64,000 bases of DNA from Draconibacterium orientale (GTDB taxonomy: Bacteria > Bacteroidota > Bacteroidia > Bacteroidales > UBA12170), in the NCBI GenBank assembly GCA_020718205.1, contig DYSN01000003.1, positions 1 to 64,000 of the forward strand, given 5' to 3'. This document shows, piece by piece, positions 52,560-62,011 of the stretch. A program made the position numbers and the translations under genes. The notes beneath the pieces were generated by a model. That model searched no databases, was not told the origin of the DNA, and worked only from the letters and a program-made list of their open reading frames with translations. Numbering within the stretch: position 1 is the first letter of the stretch; each line of letters starts with the position of its first letter.

Positions 52560-52967
52560 TTATTTCTTTTTAGCACAAAATTCGGTCAAAACACCACCTG
52601 TTGATTTGGGGTGCATAAATCCAATCATTAAACCTTCGGCGCCTGGTCTTGGTTGTTTATCAATAAGTTGTATTCCTTTGCCCTCTGCATGAGTCAATGC
52701 TTCAGCCACGTCTTCCATGGCAAAGGCCAGATGATGAATGCCTTCGCCTTTTTTCTCAATAAATTTAGCTATCGGACTCTCTTCGCTGGTGGCTTCCAAC
52801 AGTTCAATCTTTGTTTGTCCAACCATGAAAAAAGCTGTCTTAACTTTCTGATCGACCACTTCTTCAACCGAATAACATTTCAATCCCAGTACTTCCTCGT
52901 AATAAGGAATACTGTCGTTCAGGCTTTTTACTGCAATTCCAATATGTTCAATGTGTGTTGGTTTCAT
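52560..52967 (-). CDS. mce: Methylmalonyl-CoA epimerase
   Basis: A 135-residue vicinal-oxygen-chelate protein that interconverts the (R) and (S) forms of methylmalonyl-CoA. The metal ligands lie in THIEHIGIAVKSL (His), KIELLEATSE (Glu), EGIHHLAFAME (His) and GGVLTEFCAKK (Glu). It is the first gene of the decarboxylase operon. A TAATTTTG box on the minus strand (complement of 53006-53013) is a plausible -7 element, but the nearest TTG is 24 bases away, longer than usual. Confidence 0.95.
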   Translation of the reverse strand: MKPTHIEHIGIAVKSLNDSIPYYEEVLGLKCYSVEEVVDQKVKTAFFMVGQTKIELLEATSEESPIAKFIEKKGEGIHHLAFAMEDVAEALTHAEGKGIQLIDKQPRPGAEGLMIGFMHPKSTGGVLTEFCAKKK

Positions 52968-53252
52968 TGTCTAATCTGTTTTTTAGTGATTATTAAAAAC
53001 GGTTGCAAAATTATCTCATTCATTGTTAATTAAAAAACAATGGATATAAAAAGAAAAAATACTTTAAGGGGTTAAATTACAATTTTTTGATGATAAAACT
53101 GCTTTGATTGTGAAGTAAATAGAAAGCTAATTTGAGGGAGTTTTAAATAAACCCCGGGCAAATTAGATTACATTAAAGCAAAATCCTTACTTTTATTTAT
53201 GCTTGCATAATAACAAAAGTCTAATAATTGGCTTAATTCGGATTTTTACGAT

Positions 53253-53441
53253 CTATTTTTTCGTCACCGGGTTGCTTTTTGTTTTGGACGTGAGCAATAC
53301 AACCATTCCAATGGCCGGGGTTAAAAAGAGACTGATGATAAATACCCACCAAAAACCAAGTTTTGTGTTTTTTCCTATCATACCAAATACAACGCAGAGC
53401 ATGATATAAGTTCCCCAAAAATATAGACTTACATTTTCCAT
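53253..53441 (-). CDS. Small two-helix membrane protein
   Basis: A 62-residue protein with two membrane helices (about 7-20 and 26-50, FWWVFIISLFLTPAIGMVVLL) and a basic tail SKTKSNPVTKK. The pattern resembles the short PLD-nuclease N-terminal type membrane proteins common in Bacteroidetes, from memory. The overlapping plus-strand and other minus-strand frames here lack such regular hydrophobicity. Its role is unknown. Confidence 0.65.
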   Translation of the reverse strand: MENVSLYFWGTYIMLCVVFGMIGKNTKLGFWWVFIISLFLTPAIGMVVLLTSKTKSNPVTKK

Positions 53442-53573
53442 AGTGATAATATTTAGGCTAATGTAGATATTTATTGATTACGATGGAGTAACCCGATAAA
53501 AAACAAATATAGTTTTCACTGGGCAGATAATAATTATGAGAAGCCATTTAGTACTTTTGTAAAAAAACACAAT

Positions 53574-54626
53574 ATGTTCGAAAAGAGAGCCAACAGAACC
53601 GAAATTTCTGATCTTGGGGAGTTTAAATTAATCGATTTAATTACAGAAGGAATTGAAATTCAGCAGGAAACAACCCAATATGGTGTCGGAGACGATGCGG
53701 CTGTACTGCAATTTAATGGCAACGAACAGGTTCTGGTTTCAACCGATTTGCTGGTCGAAGGCGTGCATTTTCACCTGGACTATGTGCCGCTCAGGCATTT
53801 GGGCTATAAAGCCGTGATGGTAAATTTGTCCGATATAGCCGCCATGAACGCTCAGCCTACCCAAATCACAGTAAGTTTGGCCATTAGCAACCGGTTTTCG
53901 TTCGAAGCCATTCAGGAACTCTACGAAGGCATTAAGCTTGCTTGTAAAAAACATAAGATCGACCTGATTGGTGGCGATACCACAAGCAGCACCAGTGGTT
54001 TAATTATTTCGATTACGGTTTTGGGCAAGGCTCTTCCCGAAAAAATTGTGAAAAGAAATGGTGCTCGTGAAAACGATTTAATTGTAACAACCGGCGATTT
54101 GGGGTCGGCTTATGCCGGGTTGCTTTTGCTCGAACGAGAAAGAAAGGTGTTTGAGAAAACCCCCGAAGTTCAGCCCGATTTTTCCGGGTTCGAATATCTC
54201 CTCGAAAGACAGCTTAAGCCCGAAGCCAGATTAGACATTGTGAGCAAGCTTCACGATTTGAATATCATACCAACTTCAATGATTGATATCAGCGATGGGT
54301 TGGGATCGGAGATACTTCACATTTGCCATCAATCGAAAGTTGGGTGTCATATCTACGAAAGCAAAATCCCCATTGATATTGTTACAAATCAGGTAGCGGA
54401 AGATTTTCGTATTCACCCTATTACTTTTGCCCTAAATGGTGGCGAAGACTATCAGCTGCTATTTACCATAAATCCAACGGATTACGATAAAATTAAAGAC
54501 GACGACTCTTTTATAGTGATTGGTCATATTATGGATGAAGCAACAGGAGCTCAGTTAATTACAACTGCCGATACTGCAATTCCAATTACAGCTCAGGGCT
54601 GGGATGGCTTTAGAAATAATCAATAA
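53574..54626 (+). CDS. thiL: Thiamine-monophosphate kinase
   Basis: ThiL phosphorylates thiamine phosphate to thiamine diphosphate, the cofactor used by the dxs product in this window. The 350-residue protein belongs to the PurM/ThiL fold. GVGDDAAVL at about 42 and STDLLVEGVHFHLDYV at about 60 hold the metal ligands, and DLIGGDTTSSTSGLIIS and MIDISDGLGSE follow. The N-terminus is a little longer than in E. coli. A TACTTTTG box at 53552-53559 would place transcription only a few bases before the ATG. It heads a pair with uvrC. Confidence 0.95.
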   Translation: MFEKRANRTEISDLGEFKLIDLITEGIEIQQETTQYGVGDDAAVLQFNGNEQVLVSTDLLVEGVHFHLDYVPLRHLGYKAVMVNLSDIAAMNAQPTQITVSLAISNRFSFEAIQELYEGIKLACKKHKIDLIGGDTTSSTSGLIISITVLGKALPEKIVKRNGARENDLIVTTGDLGSAYAGLLLLERERKVFEKTPEVQPDFSGFEYLLERQLKPEARLDIVSKLHDLNIIPTSMIDISDGLGSEILHICHQSKVGCHIYESKIPIDIVTNQVAEDFRIHPITFALNGGEDYQLLFTINPTDYDKIKDDDSFIVIGHIMDEATGAQLITTADTAIPITAQGWDGFRNNQ

Positions 54627-54632
54627 TTGCCC

Positions 54633-56468
54633 ATGACAGGGAATTCATCCATTACCGACCAAATTAAGTTATTACCCGACCAACCCGGGGTTTATCAGTA
54701 TTATGATAAAAACGATGAGATTATCTATGTGGGGAAAGCCAAAAGCCTAAAGAAAAGAGTCTCATCCTATTTTACAGGCCTTCAAAACCAATCGGGGAAA
54801 CTCAAAGTGCTGGTAAAGAAGATAGAGCGGCTGAGCTATATTGTGGTTGAAACTGAAATGGACGCGCTTCTTTTGGAGAATAACCTAATTAAAAAGTATC
54901 AACCGCGATATAATATCCTTCTCAAAGACGACAAAACCTATCCGTGGATAACCATATATAACGAAGATTTTCCGCGGGTGACTTCAACCCGAAACCGTAT
55001 AAAAAACGGTGCCCAATATTATGGCCCTTATGCATCCGGAAGAATGATGAAAACCATTCTGGAGCTCATTCACCAGCTTTATCCACTCAGATCGTGCGGC
55101 TATGTGCTTTCCTCCAAAAACATCGAAACAGGGAAATTTAAAGTTTGCCTCGATTATCATATTGGCAAATGCCTTGGGCCATGTATTGGAAAGCAATCAG
55201 TGACTGACTATTCCGATAATATTAAAGATATTGAACGGATATTAAAGGGGAATATCACCACCTTGATACAAGAATTGAAACAACGAATGATGGGATTTGC
55301 TGACCAAATGGAATTTGAAAAGGCTCAAATGGTTAAGGAAAAACTGGAAATACTCACCAATTATCGAAGCAAATCGCTGGTGGTGAATCCCAAAATTAAA
55401 AATGTGGATGTGTTTTCGTTCATTGAGGATGAAGAATCCGCGTATGTGAATTTTCTGAAAGTGATAGATGGTGCTATTGTTCAAACACTTACCATCGAGC
55501 TTAAAAAGAAACTCGACGAAACTCCCGTTCAACTGCTCGAAATGGGGATAGCCGAAATACGCTCCATGTACAATCTCGAATCGCCCGAAATGATTCTCCC
55601 CTTTGGGCTGGAATTTACCTTCCCCAATACACAAATCACCATCCCCAAAATAGGCGACAAGAAGCAGCTTTTAGAACTTTCCGAGCGAAATGCAGCATAT
55701 TATCAGCTCGAAAAAAAGAAGAAAAAGGATTTGGTTGATCCAGAGCGGCATGTAAAAAGAATTCTGGAAACAATGAAAGAGGACTTGAGAATGAATGAGT
55801 TGCCCCGCCAAATTGAATGCTTCGACAATTCAAACTTTCAGGGGGATTATCCGGTTGCAGCCATGGTTCAGTTTGTAAATGCCAAACCAAATAAAAGTGG
55901 CTACAGGCATTTCAATATAAAGACTGTTGAAGGCCCCAACGATTTTGCATCCATGGAGGAAGTAATTATGCGTCGTTATAGCCGGTTGATAGAAGAGGAA
56001 AGTCCACTACCGCAACTCATAGTTATTGATGGAGGAAAAGGACAGTTAAGCTCGGCGGTTAAGAGCCTGGAGCAGCTTGGGTTGAGAGGGAAAATAACAG
56101 TTATTGGAGTGGCTAAAAAACTCGAAGAGATATATTTTCCCGACGATTCACTCCCGCTTTATATCGACAAGAAATCGGAGAGTTTAAAGATAATTCAGCA
56201 GCTTCGCGACGAAGCCCATAGGTTTGGTATTACCCACCACCGTTCCAAAAGAGACAAGGGAACCCTAAAAACTGAGCTCACTGATATTAAGGGCATTGGC
56301 CCCCAAACTGCAGAAATATTGCTCAAAAAATTCAAATCGGTTAAAAAAATAAAGCAGGTTGAACTCCAGGAGCTTATCGAGGTCATTGGGCAATCGAAAG
56401 CAGAAATTCTCGTCAAACATTTTGACCCATCCTCCGCGTTAACCCTTTCATCTTCCCCTGATTTTTAA
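54633..56468 (+). CDS. uvrC: Excinuclease ABC subunit C
   Basis: UvrC makes both incisions around DNA lesions in nucleotide excision repair. The 611-residue protein has an N-terminal GIY-YIG domain (PGVYQYYDKNDEIIYVGKAK), a UVR motif near 200-240, the central catalytic domain with IECFDNSNFQGDYPVAAMV and the Asp-rich VIDGGKGQLSSAV, and helix-hairpin-helix motifs at the end (LTDIKGIGPQTAEILLKKF). The frame begins at TTG 54627, directly after the thiL stop; ATG 54633 is the more likely start. It is translated right behind thiL. Confidence 0.95.
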   Translation: MTGNSSITDQIKLLPDQPGVYQYYDKNDEIIYVGKAKSLKKRVSSYFTGLQNQSGKLKVLVKKIERLSYIVVETEMDALLLENNLIKKYQPRYNILLKDDKTYPWITIYNEDFPRVTSTRNRIKNGAQYYGPYASGRMMKTILELIHQLYPLRSCGYVLSSKNIETGKFKVCLDYHIGKCLGPCIGKQSVTDYSDNIKDIERILKGNITTLIQELKQRMMGFADQMEFEKAQMVKEKLEILTNYRSKSLVVNPKIKNVDVFSFIEDEESAYVNFLKVIDGAIVQTLTIELKKKLDETPVQLLEMGIAEIRSMYNLESPEMILPFGLEFTFPNTQITIPKIGDKKQLLELSERNAAYYQLEKKKKKDLVDPERHVKRILETMKEDLRMNELPRQIECFDNSNFQGDYPVAAMVQFVNAKPNKSGYRHFNIKTVEGPNDFASMEEVIMRRYSRLIEEESPLPQLIVIDGGKGQLSSAVKSLEQLGLRGKITVIGVAKKLEEIYFPDDSLPLYIDKKSESLKIIQQLRDEAHRFGITHHRSKRDKGTLKTELTDIKGIGPQTAEILLKKFKSVKKIKQVELQELIEVIGQSKAEILVKHFDPSSALTLSSSPDF

Positions 56469-56512
56469 TCAAATTGCTCTCAATATATCAGCTATTTTAT
56501 AAATAATAGAAT

Positions 56513-57457
56513 ATGAAAAAAGTACTATTTATCGATACCACCCATCCAATTTTACCCGCACAACTGGAAGAGTTGGGGTTCGAATGTCATCATTTTCCCA
56601 GTTATAATTATAGCGATTATTTATCTGTAATTCAAGAGTATACTGGAGTTGTTATTCGGAGTAAAATCAAAATTGATGAGAGATTTCTAATGCAGGCAAC
56701 TCAGCTTAAATTTATTGCCAGAGTGGGGGCAGGGATGGAAAATATTGATGTGGCTAAAGCCGAATCGCTGGGAATTAAGTGTTTAAACTCGCCCGAAGGC
56801 AACCGCGATGCCCTGGCAGAACATGCTGTGGGTATGATTCTCGCTTTGCGCAATCATTTAATCAGGGTAGATGCCGAAGTGAGGCTCGGAATTTGGCGAA
56901 GAGAAGAAAACAGGGGATTTGAAATGATGGGAAAAACCATTGGTCTCGTTGGTTATGGATTTATGGGACAGGCATTTGCTCAGCGTCTCATGGGTTTCGG
57001 AATGAAAATTCTGGTGTATGATAAATATAAAGCCAATTTCAACCATCCTTTCATTACGGAAGTTTCGCTCGAAGCGATATTTAAACAGTCCGATATAGTG
57101 AGTTTTCATGTTCCGTTAACGCCTGAAACCCACTATATGTTCCATAAAAAATGGATTCAGGAAATGGCGAAACCCTTTTATCTCATCAATACTTCGCGTG
57201 GTTTGGTGGTAAATACCAATGATCTGATGGATGGATTGGATGAAGGCAAAGTGCTTGGTGCCGCCTTAGACGTTTTGGAATTTGAAGAAACATCGTTCGA
57301 AAATCTCAATGGCTCTAACCTTCCCGAAGCTTATCAGCGACTCATAAAATCGGATAAAGTTATTTTGAGTCCGCATATAGCAGGCTGGTCGGTAGAGTCG
57401 AATATAAAACTTTCTACATTCCTTGTGGACAAAATTGCGGCATTACGATTGACTTAG
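56513..57457 (+). CDS. D-2-hydroxyacid dehydrogenase
   Basis: A 314-residue NAD-dependent dehydrogenase of the phosphoglycerate/D-lactate family. The Rossmann motif GLVGYGFMGQAFAQRLMGFG is at about 144, the catalytic Arg region is LINTSRGLVVN at about 225, the Glu lies in GAALDVLEFEE at about 245, and the catalytic His in SPHIAGWS at about 286. The substrate is not determined by sequence; the family also includes SerA-like enzymes, and serC is absent here. Confidence 0.9.
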   Translation: MKKVLFIDTTHPILPAQLEELGFECHHFPSYNYSDYLSVIQEYTGVVIRSKIKIDERFLMQATQLKFIARVGAGMENIDVAKAESLGIKCLNSPEGNRDALAEHAVGMILALRNHLIRVDAEVRLGIWRREENRGFEMMGKTIGLVGYGFMGQAFAQRLMGFGMKILVYDKYKANFNHPFITEVSLEAIFKQSDIVSFHVPLTPETHYMFHKKWIQEMAKPFYLINTSRGLVVNTNDLMDGLDEGKVLGAALDVLEFEETSFENLNGSNLPEAYQRLIKSDKVILSPHIAGWSVESNIKLSTFLVDKIAALRLT

Positions 57458-57508
57458 CTCAAGAGATCCATGTATCACAGAAAAAGTTCATCATAATGTT
57501 TGGTCATA

Positions 57509-57538
57509 TTGGCCATATGTCGAAAAAAATTACTTTTG
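57509..57538 (+). promoter_or_regulatory. Predicted promoter of the C69 peptidase gene
   Basis: TTG at 57509-57511, a 19-base spacer and TACTTTTG at 57531-57538 match the Bacteroidetes consensus exactly. Transcription should start near 57545, about 31 bases before the ATG at 57576. Confidence 0.65.
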
Positions 57539-57575
57539 CTTGTTTCATCATTAATAAACTTAAACTACACAAATT

Positions 57576-59309
57576 ATGAAGAAGATTATAATCCTTGCTT
57601 TTATGGGGTTGGCAATTTTCGCCGGCTCACAAAAGGCGGTAGCCTGCACCAATTATTTGATTACCAAAGGTGCATCGGTTGATGGTTCCACCATGATTAG
57701 TTATGCTGCCGACAGCCATGTGCTCTATGGCGAGCTCTACCATTGGCCTGCAGCAACATGGGCCAACGATGCCATGCTCGATGTTTATGAGTGGGATACT
57801 GGTAAATATCTGGGCCAGATAAAACAAGCAGCACAAACATATAATGTGGTTGGAAATATGAACGAATTTCAATTGGCCATAGGCGAAACCACTTATGGTG
57901 GCCGTTCAGAACTAATTGACCCAAAAGCGATAGTTGATTATGGTAGCTTGATTTACATTACCCTTCAGAGAGCAAAAAATGCCAGAGAAGCCATAAAAAT
58001 AATGGCAGGTCTTGTTGAAGAATATGGATATTTGAGCAGCGGAGAATCCTTTTCTATAGCCGATGCCAACGAAGTGTGGATTTTGGAAATGATTAGCAAA
58101 GGTCCGGAAAATAAAGGGGCTGTTTGGGTAGCCCGCAGAATTCCAGATGGTTATGTTTCTGGCCATGCCAATCAGGCTCGTATTACTACCTTCCCTTTAA
58201 GCAATGGCAAAACCTCTATTTCATCCACCGAAATGGATAAAATTTTTAATCCCGAAGTGGAGAATGTGTATGCAGCCGATGTGATTTCATTTGCCCGCAG
58301 TAAAAATTATTATAAGGGTAAAGACGAGAATTTTAGCTTTTCCGATACCTATGCACCTGTGGAATTTGGTGGTGCTCGATTCTGCGAAATAAGGGTCTGG
58401 AGTATGTTTAATAAGGTTTCTGATGATATGAATAATCATTGGGATTATGTAAAAGGCAATATTCATCACGATAAAAAGCTTGCCAATGGCGACGAAAATA
58501 CCGACTCCTACTCAACCAATCGTATGCCGCTTTGGGTTAAACCCAATAGAAAAGTTTCTGTTCAGGATATGATGGATTTTATGCGCGATCATCTCGAAGA
58601 TACCGAGCTCGATATGAGCAAGGATTTAGGTGCTGGGCCTTATGGAAACCCTTACCGCTGGCGACCCTTATCATTTAAAGTGGATGGAAAAAGCTATTGC
58701 AACGAACGCGTTACTGCAACTCAGCAAACCGGATTCTCTTTCGTAACACAAAGCCGCAGCTGGTTACCCAACACCATTGGTGGTATTTTCTGGTTTGGTG
58801 TAGACGATGCGTCAAGCACCGTTTATATGCCCATGTATTGCAGCATTACCAAAGCTCCCCGAACCGTAGAAAGAGGAAACGGCGCCATGATGGAATGGTC
58901 GGACGATGCAGCCTTTTGGGCTTTTAATCAGGTTACAAATTTTGCCTATACCCGCTATAATGCCATCCATCCCGAGATTGCCAAAAAGCAAAAAATGTTC
59001 GAAGACCAATTTGTTATGCATACAGCCTCAGTTGATGAGAAGGCTGGCATTTTATATGCCAAAAGCCCCTATGCGGCTGCTGAATATCTCACCCATTACT
59101 CTTGTTCACAAGCCGACATGGTAGTTCATTCCTGGAAAGATTTCTACAAATATCTGTTTATGAAATACATGGATGGTAATGTAAAAACTCCACAACCCGG
59201 CCAGCAAAATCCCGATGTAAAATTTCCCGGTTATGGCGAAAAATGGCAAAAACGTATTGTTGAAGATACTGGCGAAAAGCTATTGATGCCCGATGGAGGA
59301 GGACATTAA
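57576..59309 (+). CDS. Secreted C69-family dipeptidase
   Basis: A 577-residue N-terminal-nucleophile hydrolase of family C69 (PepD-like). After the signal peptide (IFAGSQKAVA) the mature protein begins with Cys24 in ACTNYLITKGASVDGS, which becomes the catalytic nucleophile. Further conserved parts are SFSIADANEVWILEM and GYVSGHANQARITTF. The enzyme likely trims peptides in the periplasm or outside and feeds amino-acid uptake. It stands alone with its own promoter and a terminator. Confidence 0.92.
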   Translation: MKKIIILAFMGLAIFAGSQKAVACTNYLITKGASVDGSTMISYAADSHVLYGELYHWPAATWANDAMLDVYEWDTGKYLGQIKQAAQTYNVVGNMNEFQLAIGETTYGGRSELIDPKAIVDYGSLIYITLQRAKNAREAIKIMAGLVEEYGYLSSGESFSIADANEVWILEMISKGPENKGAVWVARRIPDGYVSGHANQARITTFPLSNGKTSISSTEMDKIFNPEVENVYAADVISFARSKNYYKGKDENFSFSDTYAPVEFGGARFCEIRVWSMFNKVSDDMNNHWDYVKGNIHHDKKLANGDENTDSYSTNRMPLWVKPNRKVSVQDMMDFMRDHLEDTELDMSKDLGAGPYGNPYRWRPLSFKVDGKSYCNERVTATQQTGFSFVTQSRSWLPNTIGGIFWFGVDDASSTVYMPMYCSITKAPRTVERGNGAMMEWSDDAAFWAFNQVTNFAYTRYNAIHPEIAKKQKMFEDQFVMHTASVDEKAGILYAKSPYAAAEYLTHYSCSQADMVVHSWKDFYKYLFMKYMDGNVKTPQPGQQNPDVKFPGYGEKWQKRIVEDTGEKLLMPDGGGH

Positions 59310-59322
59310 GAAATAGCAAAAG

Positions 59323-59362
59323 AAAAGGGTTGTCACTTTAATCATCAGACAGCCCTTTTTTT
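59323..59362 (+). terminator. Terminator of the C69 peptidase gene
   Basis: AAAAGGGTTGTC at 59323-59334 pairs with GACAGCCCTTTT at 59348-59359 (one G-T pair) around a 13-base loop, followed by T residues. It also faces the convergent gene at 59382. Confidence 0.85.
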
Positions 59363-59381
59363 ATTATTTATCAGGTCAGGT

Positions 59382-59984
59382 TTATTTCCAGAAACTCGAG
59401 ATAAGTATGACCAGGATTGCAATAATGATAAGAATGGTACCAAGTGTGGCAACATAGGGAAAGAGCCTGTATTCTCTGAATTCGGAAATGTCTTCAAATT
59501 CAAGGGTAGAGTCGGTTGATTCCAGATTGATATTGTCGAATTGTTTTTGGATTTTTAAATAATCCTCGCTCATGGCTTGAATAACAGTGCTCAAGGATTT
59601 TTCCTGTAAGTTGGCTTTGCTGCGCTTTACCAGAATCAAATACTCATCCAGATTTTCCTTTTTTAAAATCATTGCCACATTCCCGAAATACACAATATTG
59701 AAAAGCAACTCCTGAACTCCATCGTTAATAAGCATAGAGTTTGAGAGAATCAGTGTTTCCCAATGACCTTTTTTTACCACTCCTTCTTTCACTACCAAAA
59801 GTTCTTGTTTTTCTTCCCTAAAAATGAAAGTAGTAGGTTTGTCCTGTAATTGTGGGGTATAGCTTATCCAGCTAAAACCCAGAAGTTTTACAGGGTCAAC
59901 GCTGTTGTGATTTAGAAATTGAATTGAATTAAAAGCTTCAATAGTTTCCTTTGATTGGCTGATAAATGATTGATTTATATACAT
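59382..59984 (-). CDS. C-terminally membrane-anchored protein of unknown function
   Basis: A 200-residue protein without a signal peptide. The body (about 1-165) mixes strands and helices (FIFREEKQELLVVKEGVVKKG, YLILVKRSKANLQEKS) and the end has one helix, about 176-197 (TLGTILIIIAILVILISSFW), so it is a tail-anchored membrane protein facing the cytoplasm. I recognise no family. It sits between the peptidase and the glycine-lipid genes, in the direction of the latter but 81 bases after them. Confidence 0.65.
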   Translation of the reverse strand: MYINQSFISQSKETIEAFNSIQFLNHNSVDPVKLLGFSWISYTPQLQDKPTTFIFREEKQELLVVKEGVVKKGHWETLILSNSMLINDGVQELLFNIVYFGNVAMILKKENLDEYLILVKRSKANLQEKSLSTVIQAMSEDYLKIQKQFDNINLESTDSTLEFEDISEFREYRLFPYVATLGTILIIIAILVILISSFWK

Positions 59985-60065
59985 TTGTTAATTAAAATTA
60001 GCCTGCACAAATATAATTATTTATTTATGTTTTGAAAGGTTATTTATAATATAACAAAAACTTTA

Positions 60066-61037
60066 TCAAGCCCTGAATTCGTCGTTTTTAAGCTTTTCAT
60101 AAATAGATGATGGGTCTGGGTGATCCTTTACCAGATTTTCAATAGTTTGTTGAGGTGATTTAGTTAAATCCATAAGCATTAACGCGTCGAGGCAGTTGTT
60201 AAAAAGCGGATCGACATTAAAGCCTAAAACTTTTGTTCCCAGTAAACTAATATATTGTCTCACCAAAATGGGTGTGTGAAAACCGGGGTCAAAAGTTTGA
60301 ATATACTTATCCAATTTATTGAAATCGTTGCCAATTTCTTCTGCAAACCATTTTTCGTTAAATTCTTTTGGTAACGATAATTGATAGCTATTCACCGGAT
60401 GAATAAAAGCAGCGGTTTCATGGTCGAAGAAATAATTGTGCAGAAAGTAGAAAATCAGAGATTTAGCCTCTTCGGTATACATGCCACTGATGCTCACTGG
60501 TCCAATTAGATAACGGGCATCGCTGTTTAACACCGAGAAGAGTAGTGCTTTCCACAGAAGAAACAAAGGGGTTGGGCGTTTTTGGTATTCATGAACAATA
60601 AAAGAGCGCCCCAATTCAAGGGATTTCCATAAAATAGGTTCTACTTCCTTGTCTAAATCGAACAGTGTATTTATATAGAACCCCGAAACGCCTTTTTCTT
60701 CCATTATTTTTTTTCCGGGTAGTAGTCTATAGGCTCCAACGATTCTGGTATTCTCTTTATCCCAGATAAATATATGATCGCAAAATTCATCAAATTCATC
60801 CAAATCAATTGATTTTCCTGTACCCTCGCCAACTTCGCGGTAGGTAATTTCGCGCAATCGACCTATTTCGCGAATGGTATACGGTATCTGAGACGATTTG
60901 GCGGTGAAAGCCTGAAATTTCTTTAATTCCACCAATAGCTGACCTGAAAGAAGCCCTATTTCATTTGCAATTAATAACGGGTCTACAGGTTCTATAATAT
61001 TCTCTTGCATCATTTCGATTTCAACAACATTGCACAA
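60066..61037 (-). CDS. Glycine/ornithine lipid N-acyltransferase (GlsB/OlsB-like)
   Basis: A 323-residue hemolysin-like GNAT protein. The N-acyltransferase pattern includes REITYREVGEGTGK at about residue 72, DEFCDHIFIWDKENTRIVGAYRLL, and FVIHEYQKRPTPLFLLWKAL-like segments typical of OlsB. In Bacteroides, GlsB makes monoacyl glycine from glycine and a 3-hydroxy fatty acid donor. It is longer than OlsB by a C-terminal extension of about 60 residues. The upstream neighbour, an O-acyltransferase, ends two bases before its start, the classic pairing. Starts at 61037, 61013 or 61010 are all possible. Confidence 0.8.
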   Translation of the reverse strand: MCNVVEIEMMQENIIEPVDPLLIANEIGLLSGQLLVELKKFQAFTAKSSQIPYTIREIGRLREITYREVGEGTGKSIDLDEFDEFCDHIFIWDKENTRIVGAYRLLPGKKIMEEKGVSGFYINTLFDLDKEVEPILWKSLELGRSFIVHEYQKRPTPLFLLWKALLFSVLNSDARYLIGPVSISGMYTEEAKSLIFYFLHNYFFDHETAAFIHPVNSYQLSLPKEFNEKWFAEEIGNDFNKLDKYIQTFDPGFHTPILVRQYISLLGTKVLGFNVDPLFNNCLDALMLMDLTKSPQQTIENLVKDHPDPSSIYEKLKNDEFRA

Positions 61038-61039
61038 AT

Positions 61040-61864
61040 TTATAAATTCTTTTCTCCAAGTCTGTAAGTAGAATCCCTTAGATGTTTGGTATAATCTTCA
61101 AGGTTTACGAATCTGCCTTGCTCATCAACTGATATGGGCGTTCCAATTTTTATTCGAATTGTTTTTTTATCTCTATTCAAAATTTCTGTTGGAAGTTTTA
61201 GGGTTCTTAGCATTGGATGAATTTTTCCAAGCCAGTGGAAAAGACGTGAGTTTGTTCCTTCGTAAAAAATGGGAACTACAGTTACTTGCTGAGCTCTTAT
61301 AAATTTCATAATGGACTTGGGCCAGGGTTTGTCGGCAATCATTCCTAAATCCTTTCGATAGGTAGAAACTTCACCAGCCGGAAAGATTCCCAATGGACTC
61401 CTATTTTGCAAATGCAAAGAAGCTTTTTTAAGGCCCGAGTAACTGCTTCGCAAGTGCTGCATAGTCTCAAATGGATTCACCGGAATAAAATAACCTTCAA
61501 GATTGGTTATTTTTTGAAGTAAAAAATTAGCCATATATTTGAAGTCAGGACTTCTCTCTGCAATAAATTCAATAGTAATAATGGCTTCGGCAGCTCCAAA
61601 AGGATGATTCCCAATTAAAATAAAAGGCCCGTCCGAAGGGATATTTTCTAAGTCCTGGTCAGATATTTCGTAGCAAATTCCCAGGTCTTTTATAATTCCG
61701 TGGATAAAGTCAATAGGCGAAAGGTGGTGGTTGTCCTGGTATATTTTGTTTATTCTATTGAAACCGAGAATATACAATATGAGTCTGGCCAAGGGCTTTC
61801 CCCCAAATTTTCTCAGGATATTTGAAGCATTCAATAAATCTTCGGGTTTAACTAAACTCACCAT
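61040..61864 (-). CDS. Glycine/ornithine lipid O-acyltransferase (GlsA/OlsA-like)
   Basis: A 274-residue lysophospholipid-acyltransferase-type protein. The catalytic His lies in LIGNHPFGAAEAII, a family variant of the HxxxxD box with Glu, and a further conserved part is LGIFPAGEVSTYRKDLG. It should esterify the hydroxyl of the monoacyl lipid made by the downstream GNAT. The open frame extends to 61945, but ATG 61864 (MVSLVKPEDLLNAS) is preferred: a minus-strand TATTTTTG (complement of 61886-61893) would start transcription after the longer start, and the longer version would overlap dxs. Confidence 0.8.
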   Translation of the reverse strand: MVSLVKPEDLLNASNILRKFGGKPLARLILYILGFNRINKIYQDNHHLSPIDFIHGIIKDLGICYEISDQDLENIPSDGPFILIGNHPFGAAEAIITIEFIAERSPDFKYMANFLLQKITNLEGYFIPVNPFETMQHLRSSYSGLKKASLHLQNRSPLGIFPAGEVSTYRKDLGMIADKPWPKSIMKFIRAQQVTVVPIFYEGTNSRLFHWLGKIHPMLRTLKLPTEILNRDKKTIRIKIGTPISVDEQGRFVNLEDYTKHLRDSTYRLGEKNL

Positions 61865-61997
61865 CGGACAACAATCTTTTGCTGACAAAAATACAGGAAA
61901 TTTAATAACCCTTGATATACTTTTAATACAGCTCAAATCTTGCAAACTCGATTCACAACATTTATTGCCGAATCTATGGTTCGTTACTTGTTTTATC

Positions 61998-62005
61998 TAA
62001 TTTTG
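61998..62005 (+). promoter_or_regulatory. Possible -7 box of dxs
   Basis: TAATTTTG matches TAnnTTTG just seven bases before the preferred dxs ATG at 62012. No TTG is correctly spaced upstream, so this is weak; if real, the dxs message would be nearly leaderless. Confidence 0.3.
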
Positions 62006-62011
62006 CCTTTA

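Noticed and set aside
61940-62011. N-terminal extension of dxs from 61940
   Set aside because: The 24 added residues are not part of the family, overlap the start region of the divergent acyltransferase, and precede the only plausible -7 box.
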